From: Dyella humicola
Lineage (GTDB): Bacteria; Pseudomonadota; Gammaproteobacteria; Xanthomonadales; Rhodanobacteraceae
NCBI RefSeq assembly: GCF_026283945.1
Contig: NZ_JAPDPC010000002.1
Location: 124,001-188,000 of the forward strand
DNA: 64,000 bases
Reading direction: 5' to 3'
Shown: piece by piece, positions 20,342 to 29,014 of the stretch
How the letters are laid out: each line of letters opens with the position of its first letter
Position numbering within the stretch: position 1 is the stretch's first letter
Made by a program: the position numbers and the translations under genes
The notes under the pieces: generated by a model
The model's database searches: none
What the model saw: the letters and a program-made list of their open reading frames with translations, nothing else
What the model was told of the DNA's origin: nothing

Positions 20342-20376
20342 TTATCCACAGCACCTGTGGATAAGTCTGTGGATGC
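20342..20376. promoter_or_regulatory. Inverted pair of DnaA boxes upstream of priA
   Basis: TTATCCACA (20342-20350) and its reverse complement TGTGGATAA (20356-20364), five bases apart, are both exact consensus DnaA boxes. A third weaker copy (TGTGGATGC, 20368-20376) follows. It may bind DnaA; the inverted pair can also form a hairpin in RNA. Confidence 0.7.
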
Positions 20377-20608
20377 AACGTTGAGGGAGTGCCTTCAGGC
20401 GCATGAAAACGGCGTTCACGACGCTCTGTGCAAGTTTTAACCATGATGAAATACCTTTTAAATTCATGCAGTTAAAATTCTTGCTCGGCTGGCGTTCATA
20501 CAACTGACATAGGCATGAGACTTGCCTTGACAGCCATGTGACGCTGTGTAAAACCCATACGCGAAGCCTTCTGCCCGCCCGCAAACCCGCGCCGCTGGGC
20601 CAATTTTC

Positions 20609-20624
20609 TGTGATGGGAATCACA
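20609..20624. promoter_or_regulatory. Perfect CRP/Clp-like palindrome
   Basis: TGTGA, TGGGAA, TCACA is an exact match to the CRP-family consensus TGTGA-N6-TCACA, which xanthomonad Clp also recognises. It lies just past the 3' end of the DUF3667 gene and about 430 bases before priA. Confidence 0.55.
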
Positions 20625-20639
20625 AAGCAACGGTCGACG

Positions 20640-21758
20640 TCAGCGCGCAAAACCCAACAGCGCAGCGAATCCCAGCGCGTAGGCGAGCAGCCATACATAG
20701 CACCAGCCGGCGAACAGGTATTTCACCGTGGTCATGAACCAGCCTTGGCGGTAGACCCGCTTCTGCATGATCAGCAGATAGACAGGCACCCATGCGAAGA
20801 GCGCCCAGCCGATAAAGGACAAGGGCAGGCCCACCCACGCTGCATGAGGAACCAGCCAGCTGCGCAGCAGAAGCAGCAGCATGCCCAGTAGCAGCGCCAG
20901 AAACATGAAAGCGTGGCTGTGCAACGCCACGATCAGGTGTTCCATGTAGAGCCTGCGCTTGAAGACGTACATCAGCTTCAAGAGCAGGGCGAACATCGGC
21001 AGCAGCAGGAACATCGTCTGCGGCAGCACGGCGAACGTGCCCGATAGCACCCGTTCGGTAGCCTCGGCGCCTTCTTCACCGCCAGCACTGATGCTTTTCA
21101 CATTGGCCGTTGCGTGGGCGAGCGAGCGCGTGAGGCTGGCATTCATGCCATCAGGCAGCCAGTCCAGATGGACCTGATGGGATTCCAGGATCCAGCCTTT
21201 GGCGTCCTGGTTTTCCAGTGGCGTCGCGCCAAGCTGGGCAAGGCGGTGATTGGCATGCTCGCGCTCGACCGACAATGCCTTTTTCAATGCCTTGCCCTGC
21301 AGCGCGGTGCCATCGGGGGCCTTCACGCCGGCCTGGCGTAGCTGCTCGTAGTGCGCGCGCACCGCGTCGGGCGTGCTGTCCTTGGCGAACTCGGCAGTGC
21401 CGGCGCTGGCCGTAGTGTCGAATTTGACGAAACCGAGGTTGTCCATCGCCAGGTGGCAGAGAAAGAACGCCAGCAGGCACAGCACGAACATCAGGCGAAA
21501 CGGCGGCACGTAACGTTGGCGTCGGCCGGAGAAGTACTCCATGGTGAGGAAACCCGGCCGGTACAGCAGCGGCGGCAGCGTATGCACCACGCGGCCATCC
21601 ACGTGCAGGATCATTTCCAGCGTGTCCTCGACCATGTGATGCATGGGCCTGAGCACGCCGTGGATCGATTGCCCGCATTCGTGGCAGAACTCACCCTGCA
21701 TCGGCGTGCCGCAGTTGGTGCAGTGCACGCCCTCGAACGACACCAGTTCCTTCTTCAT
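20640..21758 (-). CDS. DUF3667-type zinc-ribbon membrane protein
   Basis: 372 aa. The N terminus has a zinc-ribbon pattern: Cys13-x2-Cys16 and Cys25-x2-Cys28 in CTNCG and CHECGQ. This is followed by a conserved HMVEDTLEMI.. HVDGR segment. This layout matches my recollection of DUF3667, a family of unknown function. Hydrophobic segments begin at FRLMFVLCLLAFFLCH, followed by a soluble charged region of about 130 residues. Three or four more hydrophobic segments lie in the C-terminal third. It stands alone, divergent from the MATE gene. Confidence 0.75.
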   Translation of the reverse strand: MKKELVSFEGVHCTNCGTPMQGEFCHECGQSIHGVLRPMHHMVEDTLEMILHVDGRVVHTLPPLLYRPGFLTMEYFSGRRQRYVPPFRLMFVLCLLAFFLCHLAMDNLGFVKFDTTASAGTAEFAKDSTPDAVRAHYEQLRQAGVKAPDGTALQGKALKKALSVEREHANHRLAQLGATPLENQDAKGWILESHQVHLDWLPDGMNASLTRSLAHATANVKSISAGGEEGAEATERVLSGTFAVLPQTMFLLLPMFALLLKLMYVFKRRLYMEHLIVALHSHAFMFLALLLGMLLLLLRSWLVPHAAWVGLPLSFIGWALFAWVPVYLLIMQKRVYRQGWFMTTVKYLFAGWCYVWLLAYALGFAALLGFAR

Positions 21759-21886
21759 GTGTCTCCCCCGGGATCAACAAGCGAGCGATCTTGGCACAAG
21801 CGGGTGACAGCCGGCACCTGCGCCCAGGCGGGGTGCCGGCCCGATCGGTGGCTCCTGTAGACTCCACGCCCCAGGAGTCCCCTTTC

Positions 21887-23254
21887 ATGAAGTCTTTTCG
21901 CCCCGATCGCGCCAGGGTGGCGCACGAGGTTGGCGCCACGGTGCGTCTCGCCCTGCCTCTGATCGCTGCCCAGCTGGCGGCGGTGGGCCCCAATTTTGTC
22001 GATGCCGTGCTGGCTGGCCATTTGAGCGCGCATGTGCAGGCCGCCGTCACCACGGCGGTCAGCATCTGGGCGCTGGCCCTGGTCAGCGGCATGGGCATGA
22101 TGATGGCCGTGCCGCCGTCGGTGGCGCAGCTGGATGGCGCCGGCCGCCGCCACGACGTAGGCGCCGTCTTCGTGCAGGCACTGTGGCTGGCCTGGGGCAT
22201 GGGCATCGTGCTGTGGTTCCTGATCCGCCACGCCTCGCCGATGTTGGACTGGATCGGCGTGGTGCCGACCTTGCGCACCGACGTCACGCATTTCCTGCAC
22301 GCGATCAGCTGGGCGGCCCCGGCCCTGACCAGCTATTTCGCGCTGCGCGGGCTGTCCGAAGGCCTGTCGATGACGCGGCCGTCGATGTACTTCAGCTTTG
22401 GCGGCCTGCTGCTGCTGGCGCCGCTGGGCTACGTGATGATGTATGGCCGGTTCGGCCTGCCGCAGATGGGTTCGCTGGGTAGCGGCATCGCCACGGCCAT
22501 CGTGTTGTGGCTGGAGATGATCGGCTTCTCCATCTATGTGGCCAAGCATCCGGCTTATCGCGACCTGGGCCTGCGGGCCGGAATGGCGTGGCCAAACCCA
22601 AGGATTCTGGGGGAACTGCTGAAAATCGGCGGCCCGATGGCGATAACCCTGCTCGCCGAGGGCGGTCTGTTCGTGGCCGTCGCATTGGTGATTGCGACCC
22701 TCGGCGAAACCGTGGTGGCCAGTCACCAGGTGGCGCTGAGCGTGGCCACCGTGGCCTTCATGATACCGCTGGGCTTGTCGATGGCGATCACCGTGCGCGT
22801 GGGCAATGCAGTCGGCCGCGATGATGCGCGCGGAGTCCGCTACGCCGGTTTCTGCGGTATCGCTTTGGCGCTGTGCGTACAGTCGGTGTCCTCGAGCGCG
22901 ATGCTTGGTATGCCACACCTGCTTGCGCGCCTGTACACGCATGACGCGGCGGTGATTGCGCTTGCTGCGCAGCTGATGGTGCTGGCAGGTCTGTTCCAGT
23001 TCTCCGATGGCATCCAGGTCACCTCGAATGGCGCCTTGCGAGGACTCAAGGACACCCGCGTGCCGATGGTCATCACCTTGTTCGCCTACTGGGTCGTCGG
23101 CATGCCGGTGGGCTGGTGGCTCGCGTTCCACCAAGGCCTGGGCGCACGAGGCATGTGGATGGGCCTGATCGCGGGCCTCACTATGGCCGCCGTGTTGCTG
23201 TTCGCACGTTTCTGGCGCAACGCGTTTCATGGGAGTTGGCGGCGCCCGCACTGA
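21887..23254 (+). CDS. MATE-family multidrug/cation antiporter (NorM type)
   Basis: 455 aa with about twelve hydrophobic segments in two homologous halves, as expected for MATE exporters driven by Na+ or H+. Family-typical stretches include LALPLIAAQLAAVGPNFVDA near the N terminus, VVASHQVALSVATVAFMIPLG at the start of the second half, and FQFSDGIQVTSNGALRG. The ATG at 21887 has CAGGAG upstream (21872-21877). A composite palindromic repeat follows 30 bases after the stop. Confidence 0.92.
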   Translation: MKSFRPDRARVAHEVGATVRLALPLIAAQLAAVGPNFVDAVLAGHLSAHVQAAVTTAVSIWALALVSGMGMMMAVPPSVAQLDGAGRRHDVGAVFVQALWLAWGMGIVLWFLIRHASPMLDWIGVVPTLRTDVTHFLHAISWAAPALTSYFALRGLSEGLSMTRPSMYFSFGGLLLLAPLGYVMMYGRFGLPQMGSLGSGIATAIVLWLEMIGFSIYVAKHPAYRDLGLRAGMAWPNPRILGELLKIGGPMAITLLAEGGLFVAVALVIATLGETVVASHQVALSVATVAFMIPLGLSMAITVRVGNAVGRDDARGVRYAGFCGIALALCVQSVSSSAMLGMPHLLARLYTHDAAVIALAAQLMVLAGLFQFSDGIQVTSNGALRGLKDTRVPMVITLFAYWVVGMPVGWWLAFHQGLGARGMWMGLIAGLTMAAVLLFARFWRNAFHGSWRRPH

Positions 23255-23284
23255 GGAATTTGGCGGTCTTGCCGCGCGTCTGCT

Positions 23285-23945
23285 CCTTCTCCCCCTCGGG
23301 GAGAAGGTTGGGATGAGGGGCGGGTGTTCGCGACAGCGCGACAATTGAGCGTGGTGGCAAGGTTGCCGCTTACGCAGCGGGCGTTTCGATCGCCTGCCGG
23401 CGCTCGAGTCACTTTTCTTTTGCGGGCCCAAAAGAAAAGTAACCCAAAGAAAATGGCCTCAAGAGCTGGCAGCATGGCGTCGGATAGAAGCGTCGGAAGG
23501 TCTGCGCAAGCAAATAGCTGGTCGCCCACGGCGAGACACAGCGGCTACCCCGCAACGCGCCAAAGCGGTGAGGACTTAAAATAGGCTCGGCAGACGGTCG
23601 AAACGCTTTTGGAACCCGACCGCCGATTCGGCCACCCCACCACTCCACCACCCGAGCTTTAAGCCCTCTACGCCTCGGCGCGTTGCGGGGTAGCCGCGGT
23701 GTGTCGGCCGTGGGCCGCCAGTCATTCGGCTGGCCACGCCCTTCAGGCTCGTATCCCGCGTAATGCTATGAGCTCTCAAGGCCATTTTCTTTGGGTTACT
23801 TTTCTTTTGGGCCAGCAAAAGAAAAGTGACCCGGACCGCGGCAGCGGTTCGGAACGCCCGCTGCGTAAGCGGCAAGCTGGCGACAACGCCCAGTTGTCGC
23901 GTAAGTGCGAGCACCCACCCCTCATCCCAACCTTCTCCCCCACAG
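23285..23945. repeat. Composite inverted-repeat element, copy 2
   Basis: Second copy of the element at 8711-9587. The left arm (23285-23467) and the inverted right arm (23770-23945) carry the same modules in the same order. They include CTTCTCCCC/GGGGAGAAG at the outer end and hairpin arms ACTTTTCTTTTG/CAAAAGAAAAGT at 23411-23440 and 23798-23827. The centre mirrors a GCGGCTACCCCGCAACGCG segment (near 23532) against its complement near 23680. The right outer hairpin is interrupted by extra sequence. It fills most of the gap between the MATE gene and sppA; the remaining 23946-24198 shows nothing clear. Confidence 0.85.
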
Positions 23946-24198
23946 GGACTACCTTCGGGTCGCCCGACGAGGAGAAGGAGCAAAGCGAGTAACCGAAACA
24001 CCCGCGGCGTCCCACCGGTACTGCGTTCGGTCGTACGCGGCAAGCAGGCGATATGAGATCGGTAGCTGCCGTGTCGGGGACTGCCCTAGGGTCGCCCAGG
24101 GGCGAAGGGACCATCCCCCCATCTCATGTGTCATCAGCACCACATGACCTTCACCGCGCGAACGGCTACGCTGTTGCGGACATTCTGAGGAACTTCGC

Positions 24199-26064
24199 AT
24201 GACGGAGCGTCGCCCCAACGGCTTTTGGGCCTTTCTCTGCGTCTTTGGGCGCGGCATCAACGTGGTCAGGCTGGTCATCCTCAACCTGGTCTTTTTCTTC
24301 GTCCTGTTCCTGCTGCTGCTGGTCATCACGGCCGGCCTTATAAGCAGCCGTGCCGATCGCGTCGTGCAGAATGACAGCGTGCTGGTGATCAAGCCGCAGG
24401 GTGAACTGGTCGAGCAATATAGTCTCGATCCGCTGCAGCGCGCACTGCAGACGTTTTCGGGTAACCCGCCCAGGCAGGTGCAGCTGCGTGATCTGGTCGG
24501 CGCCATCGACGCGGCGGCCAAGGACACGCGCATCACGCGCATTCTGCTCGAGCCCGGTGACATGCAGGGCGGTGGTTTTGCCGCGCTGCGCGAAGTCGGA
24601 GCCGCGCTCGACCGTTTTCGCGCCGCTGGCAAGCCGGTGGTCGTATGGGCTGCGGATCTCGACCAGGGCCAGTACTACCTCGCCGCCCATGCCGATCGCG
24701 TGCTGGTCGATCCGCAAGGTGGCGTGATGATTACCGGCCTCGCCAACTACCGCCTGTTCTACAAGAACCTGCTCGACAAGCTTGGCGTGGACGTGCACCT
24801 GTTCCGCGTAGGCCAGTTCAAGAGCGCGGCCGAGCCGTACATCCTCGACCATGCCTCGCCCGAAGCGAAGGAGGCGGACAGCTTCTGGATGGGCGGCTTG
24901 TGGGATACGTACATCAACGAAGTAGCGAAGCTGCGCAAGCTCGACCCCGCCACCTTGCGTGCGGATATCAATGGCCTGCCGGAGCAGATCGCCACGACGC
25001 GCGGCGATCTAGGGCAGCTCGCGCTCGAGCAGCATCTGGTCGACGGGGTGGCTACGCCGGCCGAGCTGGAAAACATGATGCGCAAGGAAGGCGTGCCCGC
25101 CGGCAAGAAGGGCGAAGGATTTCGCCAGGTTTCGTTCCAGCGCTACTCCAATAACCTGCCCAACGACGATGACACGTTCACGCCCGGTGTATCCGTGGTG
25201 GTGGCCGAGGGCGAGATTGCCGGTGGCAAGCAGCCGCAGGGAGAGGTGGGTGGTGAATCCACCGCGAAGCTGATCCGCGATGCTCGCCAGGACAAGCGCA
25301 CCAAGGCGCTGGTGCTGCGCGTCAACTCGCCGGGTGGCGAGGTGTATGCGGCGGAGCAGATTCGTCGCGAAGTCGCGCTGACGCGTGCCGGTGGCATCCC
25401 CGTGGTGGTGTCGATGGGCAATGTGGCCGCCAGCGGTGGCTACTGGATCTCCATGAATGCCGATCGCATTTATGCGCAACCCAATACGATTACCGGTTCC
25501 ATCGGCATCTTCGGCATGGTGCTTACGGTGCCAGGGACGCTGGACAAACTTGGCGTCAGGAGCGATGGCGTCAGCACCAGCCCGCTCGCTGGTGGCTTCG
25601 ATATCACGCGCCCGCTTGATCCCAAGGCCGGTGGCGTGATTCAGGCGATCATCGAAAAAGGCTACCGTGATTTCGTCGGTCAGGTCGCGAAGGCGCGTGG
25701 GAAGCAATATGACGCCGTCGACACCATTGCGCAGGGCCGCGTGTGGACCGGGCAGCAGGCACTCGATCGCGGGCTGATTGATCAGCTTGGCGGTCTGAGC
25801 GAGGCGGTGGCTGACGCCGCCTCCCGCGCAAAGCTGGGCAAGAGCTACCCCGTGCGCTATGTGGAAGAGCCGCTAGGTGGCTTCGAGCAATTCCTGGTGG
25901 GGCTCAATGACAACGTCATGGTGCAGGCCGCACAGGCCTATGGCGTGCACCTGCCGGCATGGGTTGCGCAGATCGACATGATGGCGCCGGAATTGAAGCT
26001 GTTGCGTAACGCCAAGGCCGGCCATCCCAACGTGTACGCCTACTGTTTCTGCTCGCCGCGCTGA
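24199..26064 (+). CDS. sppA: Signal peptide peptidase SppA (67K type)
   Basis: 621 aa, the long Gram-negative form with two homologous halves. It is an inner-membrane serine-lysine protease that degrades cleaved signal peptides. One N-terminal membrane anchor (about 22-48). The catalytic pair is Lys208 in GQFKSAAEPY (first half) and Ser412 in NVAASGGYW (second half), matching Lys209 and Ser409 of the E. coli enzyme. The ATG has GAGGAA upstream. Confidence 0.95.
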   Translation: MTERRPNGFWAFLCVFGRGINVVRLVILNLVFFFVLFLLLLVITAGLISSRADRVVQNDSVLVIKPQGELVEQYSLDPLQRALQTFSGNPPRQVQLRDLVGAIDAAAKDTRITRILLEPGDMQGGGFAALREVGAALDRFRAAGKPVVVWAADLDQGQYYLAAHADRVLVDPQGGVMITGLANYRLFYKNLLDKLGVDVHLFRVGQFKSAAEPYILDHASPEAKEADSFWMGGLWDTYINEVAKLRKLDPATLRADINGLPEQIATTRGDLGQLALEQHLVDGVATPAELENMMRKEGVPAGKKGEGFRQVSFQRYSNNLPNDDDTFTPGVSVVVAEGEIAGGKQPQGEVGGESTAKLIRDARQDKRTKALVLRVNSPGGEVYAAEQIRREVALTRAGGIPVVVSMGNVAASGGYWISMNADRIYAQPNTITGSIGIFGMVLTVPGTLDKLGVRSDGVSTSPLAGGFDITRPLDPKAGGVIQAIIEKGYRDFVGQVAKARGKQYDAVDTIAQGRVWTGQQALDRGLIDQLGGLSEAVADAASRAKLGKSYPVRYVEEPLGGFEQFLVGLNDNVMVQAAQAYGVHLPAWVAQIDMMAPELKLLRNAKAGHPNVYAYCFCSPR

Positions 26065-26094
26065 GTTCTCGCGCGGCGTATTCAGTCCATGGAA

Positions 26095-26115
26095 AGCCCC
26101 GCTCGAAGCGGGGCT
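26095..26115. terminator. Bidirectional terminator between sppA and the ABC gene
   Basis: AGCCCCGCT (26095-26103) pairs perfectly with AGCGGGGCT (26107-26115) around CGA, between two convergent genes. A short T-rich stretch follows on the + strand. Confidence 0.8.
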
Positions 26116-26133
26116 CTTCATTGCGGCGATGCG

Positions 26134-26958
26134 CTACTCGATCGCTGCGCTGTAGTAGTCGCCGTGCCGCTGCACGCGTACCGGCATGCCAAACGTTTTG
26201 GACAAGGCGCTATCGGTAAGTACGTCGGCCTTGTCGCCATGCCGCATCAGATGACCATCGCGCAACAGCGCAACCTGCGTGATCTCCGGCAGGATCTCTT
26301 CGATGTGGTGCGTGACCAGCAGGAGCGTCGTGCCGCTGCGCGCAAGATGACGCAGGCTTTCCAGGAAGCGTCTACGGCTGGCCATATCGAGGCCTGCACA
26401 TGGCTCATCGAGCAGCAGCGCGCGCGGTCGGTGCACCAGGGCGCGCGCAATCAGGACGCGCCTCGCTTCACCGGTGGACAAGCTGGCCATGCTTCGTCCA
26501 CGCAGATGCTCCGCGCCTGCGTGAACCAAGGCCGCGTCGGCGCACTCGCGCATGGCTTCGGTGACACGATGATCGAGTCCCAGGCGCCGTGCAGCGAAGA
26601 AACTCGACAGTACAGCTTCGGCGACTTCCAGCGCAGCGTCGCTGGTGCAGTCGTCCTGTAACGACGGCGAGACGATGCCCAGCAGGCCGCGCAACTCGGA
26701 AACATGCCAGCGATCGCGATTGAACACGCGCATGGACGCACGCCCGTCGCCACGTGCGAGTGGATAGATTTCGCGCGTGATAAGCCGCACCAGGGTGGAC
26801 TTGCCGGCGCCGTTGGCGCCGAGGATGGCGGTGTGTTCGCCCGCGTTGATGCGCAGGCTGAAGCGATCGAGGATAAGACGATCGCCGCGCATCACGCTGG
26901 CGTCGTCGAGCTCCAACAGGGGCACGCAGCCCAGGTCATCAGGGGAAGGGGCATTCAT
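26134..26958 (-). CDS. ABC transporter ATP-binding protein (YlmA/ModF-like)
   Basis: 274 aa cytoplasmic ATPase. Walker A GANGAGKST, Q-loop in SPSLQDD, signature LSTGEARRV, Walker B LLLDEPCAGLD, and switch histidine in VTHHIEEI. The sequence around GEHTAILGANGAGKSTLVRL and the pre-signature acidic segment resembles stand-alone YlmA/ModF-like ATPases. No permease or binding protein is adjacent, so the substrate is unknown. The ATG at 26958 is used; a GTG three codons upstream (26967) is equally possible. Confidence 0.85.
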   Translation of the reverse strand: MNAPSPDDLGCVPLLELDDASVMRGDRLILDRFSLRINAGEHTAILGANGAGKSTLVRLITREIYPLARGDGRASMRVFNRDRWHVSELRGLLGIVSPSLQDDCTSDAALEVAEAVLSSFFAARRLGLDHRVTEAMRECADAALVHAGAEHLRGRSMASLSTGEARRVLIARALVHRPRALLLDEPCAGLDMASRRRFLESLRHLARSGTTLLLVTHHIEEILPEITQVALLRDGHLMRHGDKADVLTDSALSKTFGMPVRVQRHGDYYSAAIE

Positions 26959-27024
26959 GCCGGGCACGATGCCCGCACGGACGTCGATTTGCCAAGTCCC
27001 CCTTATGGCATGGCCATGTGTCGG

Positions 27025-27243
27025 TTATTGCCCGGCCGCTTCCATCGCCTGGCGCTGCTTTTCGGCTTGCTGGTCGGCTGCCTTCTGCACGTCGCGGGCG
27101 CGTTGTTCGTCTTTTTTCATGTTGTCCCATGGCGTGGCGACGCGAGCCGTGCTGGCTGCCGCCGGCTGTGATTCCGGCGCCGGCGGCTTGCCGGAGCAGG
27201 CGGCGAGGGCACACAGGCAGAACATCGGGGCGAGCCATTTCAT
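27025..27243 (-). CDS. Small putative lipoprotein
   Basis: 72 aa. Signal peptide with lipobox LAAC (Cys16), then a Pro/Ala-rich linker and a highly charged helix-prone C terminus (KKDEQRARDVQKAADQQAEK). It is likely a lipid-anchored envelope protein with a short coiled coil. Function unknown. It lies between the ABC ATPase gene and the divergent SDR gene. Confidence 0.75.
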   Translation of the reverse strand: MKWLAPMFCLCALAACSGKPPAPESQPAAASTARVATPWDNMKKDEQRARDVQKAADQQAEKQRQAMEAAGQ

Positions 27244-27346
27244 GGACGATCCTCGTTAGTGTCGATTGCAGTGTTGCGCCTGACGGCACGGGCGGCAAGC
27301 GCCTGCCCGGTTGGCGGAAGGCTGGGGCAGGTTCTAAGCTTCGCGC

Positions 27347-28129
27347 ATGAATAGTCGCATCGACGCCTGGCAGCTGCAGGGCCATACCGCATTGATCACC
27401 GGTGCCAGCAAGGGCATCGGCTATGCCGCCGCACGTGAGCTGGCCGGCCTTGGCTCGAACCTGCTGCTGGTCGCGCGCGATGTCGACTACCTCGAACAGG
27501 TTCGGGTCGAGTTGGTCGACGATTATCCGGGCATCGAGGTGCTGGCCTTCGGCGCGGACCTCAGCGAGCAGGAGGAGCGGCTGGCGGTATTCGATTGGAT
27601 TGCCGATCTCGGTGCGCCGCTGTCGCTGCTGGTCAATAACGCAGGTGGCAACCAGCCCGCGTCGACGTTGTCCTATCGCGAGGACGAATACCACGCCATC
27701 TTCGAGCAGAACGTGTTCTCTGCCTTCGAGATGTGCCGGCTGGCCCATCCGCAGCTCGTGCAGCATGCCAATGCGGCCATCGTCAATGTGGGCTCGGTCT
27801 CCGGCGTGACGCATGTGCGCACGGGGTCGCCTTATGGCATGAGCAAGGCGGCCTTGCATCAGCTCACGCGCAACCTCGCCGTGGAGTGGGCCACCGACGG
27901 TATCCGCGTCAACGCGGTGGCGCCGTGGTACATCCGCACTCAGCGCTCAGAGCCGGCCTTGGCCAACGATGAGTACCTGGACGAAGTGCTGGACCGCACG
28001 CCCCTGCGCCGCATTGGCGAACCCGAGGAAGTGGCTGCAGCGATTGCCTTCCTGTGCTTGCCTGCTGCCAGCTACATCACCGGCCAGGTGCTGGCGGTGG
28101 ATGGTGGTTTCCTCAACTACGGCTTCTGA
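27347..28129 (+). CDS. Short-chain dehydrogenase/reductase (tropinone reductase-like)
   Basis: 260 aa NAD(P)-dependent oxidoreductase of the classical SDR fold. Cofactor motif TGASKGIG near residue 20, NNAGG near 90, catalytic Ser in GSVSG, then Tyr-x3-Lys in YGMSKAAL, and the C-terminal TGQVLAVDGGF. It reads most like plant-type tropinone reductases and their bacterial relatives, but the substrate cannot be assigned. A DnaA-box cluster lies directly after its stop. Confidence 0.9.
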   Translation: MNSRIDAWQLQGHTALITGASKGIGYAAARELAGLGSNLLLVARDVDYLEQVRVELVDDYPGIEVLAFGADLSEQEERLAVFDWIADLGAPLSLLVNNAGGNQPASTLSYREDEYHAIFEQNVFSAFEMCRLAHPQLVQHANAAIVNVGSVSGVTHVRTGSPYGMSKAALHQLTRNLAVEWATDGIRVNAVAPWYIRTQRSEPALANDEYLDEVLDRTPLRRIGEPEEVAAAIAFLCLPAASYITGQVLAVDGGFLNYGF

Positions 28130-28137
28130 GCACGCGC

Positions 28138-28297
28138 TTATCCACAGCAGGTGTGGACAGCGGCCGGGCTAGCCTGTGGATAGGCACGGCAAGTGCCTGT
28201 CAGCGCGACGATTTCATCATCCTGCTTAGTCTGGCATCACGCGCCGCGCGGTTGTCCACAGGCTTTGGGGAAAGGTTGGTAGCAAGCCTGTGGAAAA
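28138..28297. promoter_or_regulatory. DnaA-box cluster between convergent genes
   Basis: Five DnaA-box-like 9-mers lie in 160 bases. Two fit TTWTNCACA exactly: TTATCCACA (28138-28146) and TGTGGAAAA (28289-28297, reverse strand). Two have one mismatch: TGTGGATAG (28175-28183) and TTGTCCACA (28252-28260). TGTGGACAG (28152-28160) is weaker. The rest of the 28130-28364 gap holds no gene. Confidence 0.65.
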
Positions 28298-28364
28298 GTG
28301 CGCAAGCGCTTTGTGTGGCAATGACTTGCATGACATTGCGCAAAGAATGCGCAACGTACGCGTC

Positions 28365-29000
28365 TCAGCAACCGCGTAGCTGCTCGCGTAATTCCCGCTC
28401 GCGTTTTTCCAGCGGCGGTTGATCGCTCTTGAAGGCGCGCCTGAGCTTGGTCTCGGTGGCGTCCAGAGCTTCGCGCAACGCGTGGCAGGTTTCCTGTGGC
28501 GTCAGTTCGCGGCACTGGTCCTGTACCCATACAAAGTAGTTGGCGATCAGCCCCGGCCTTATACGGCCACGATTGAGTTCGGGTGCGGATGCACCGGCGC
28601 TGTTGGGCGGTCCGTAGACCTGCGACAGCGGCAGTGACCCGGCGCCGAGGATGCCGTAGGGCACCTGGTACGGTTGCGGGTCACCGTTGTCGCTGAGATA
28701 AGTCTTGCCATCCGTGGCGCTGATGCAGGTATACATCAGCGGCAACGGCGGCAGCGGTTCAACTGGCTCCGGTGGTGGCGATGGTTCTGCCGCGACGGTG
28801 GCCGCGGGGGCTGGCGCCGGTGCCGGACGCATCACCGGCTTGGAATCGTCCAACTGCAGGGTCTGCTGGTGCTGGGTCCCGGGACAGGGCTTGTCCTGAT
28901 AGATCGACCTGCCATCGGCCGTGGTGCATTTGTAGGCCGTGCCGGCGACGGCCGGCAGGCCAGCGCATGCGAGGATCACCAGGACCAACAGACGGATCAT
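28365..29000 (-). CDS. DUF4124-containing exported protein
   Basis: 211 aa. N-terminal signal peptide (about 1-19), then a DUF4124-like segment: YKCTTADGRSIYQDKPCPGT. A Pro/Ala-rich linker follows (about 58-88), then a second cysteine-containing region and a charged C-terminal helix (EKRERELREQLRGC). DUF4124 proteins are common in xanthomonads and are periplasmic with unknown roles. It lies 14 bases from the degV-like gene on the same strand and may be co-transcribed. Confidence 0.85.
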   Translation of the reverse strand: MIRLLVLVILACAGLPAVAGTAYKCTTADGRSIYQDKPCPGTQHQQTLQLDDSKPVMRPAPAPAPAATVAAEPSPPPEPVEPLPPLPLMYTCISATDGKTYLSDNGDPQPYQVPYGILGAGSLPLSQVYGPPNSAGASAPELNRGRIRPGLIANYFVWVQDQCRELTPQETCHALREALDATETKLRRAFKSDQPPLEKRERELREQLRGC

Positions 29001-29014
29001 GCGGGAACCTGCTC

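Larger units (their letters stand above)
20176..20639. other. 464-base intergenic region upstream of priA
   Basis: No convincing gene. It contains two perfect inverted DnaA boxes (20342-20364), an AT-richer stretch at about 20440-20480, and a perfect CRP/Clp-type palindrome (20609-20624), all described separately. A 118-codon leftward frame over 20342-20698 has no recognisable features and overlaps the DUF3667 gene. Confidence 0.6.

Noticed and set aside
21755-23431. Leftward open frame of 558 codons opposite the MATE gene
   Set aside because: Antisense shadow running into the repeat element; no start signal or domain.
28138-28297. Chromosomal replication origin
   Set aside because: DnaA boxes are present, but no dnaA, dnaN, rpmH or clear AT-rich unwinding region is adjacent.
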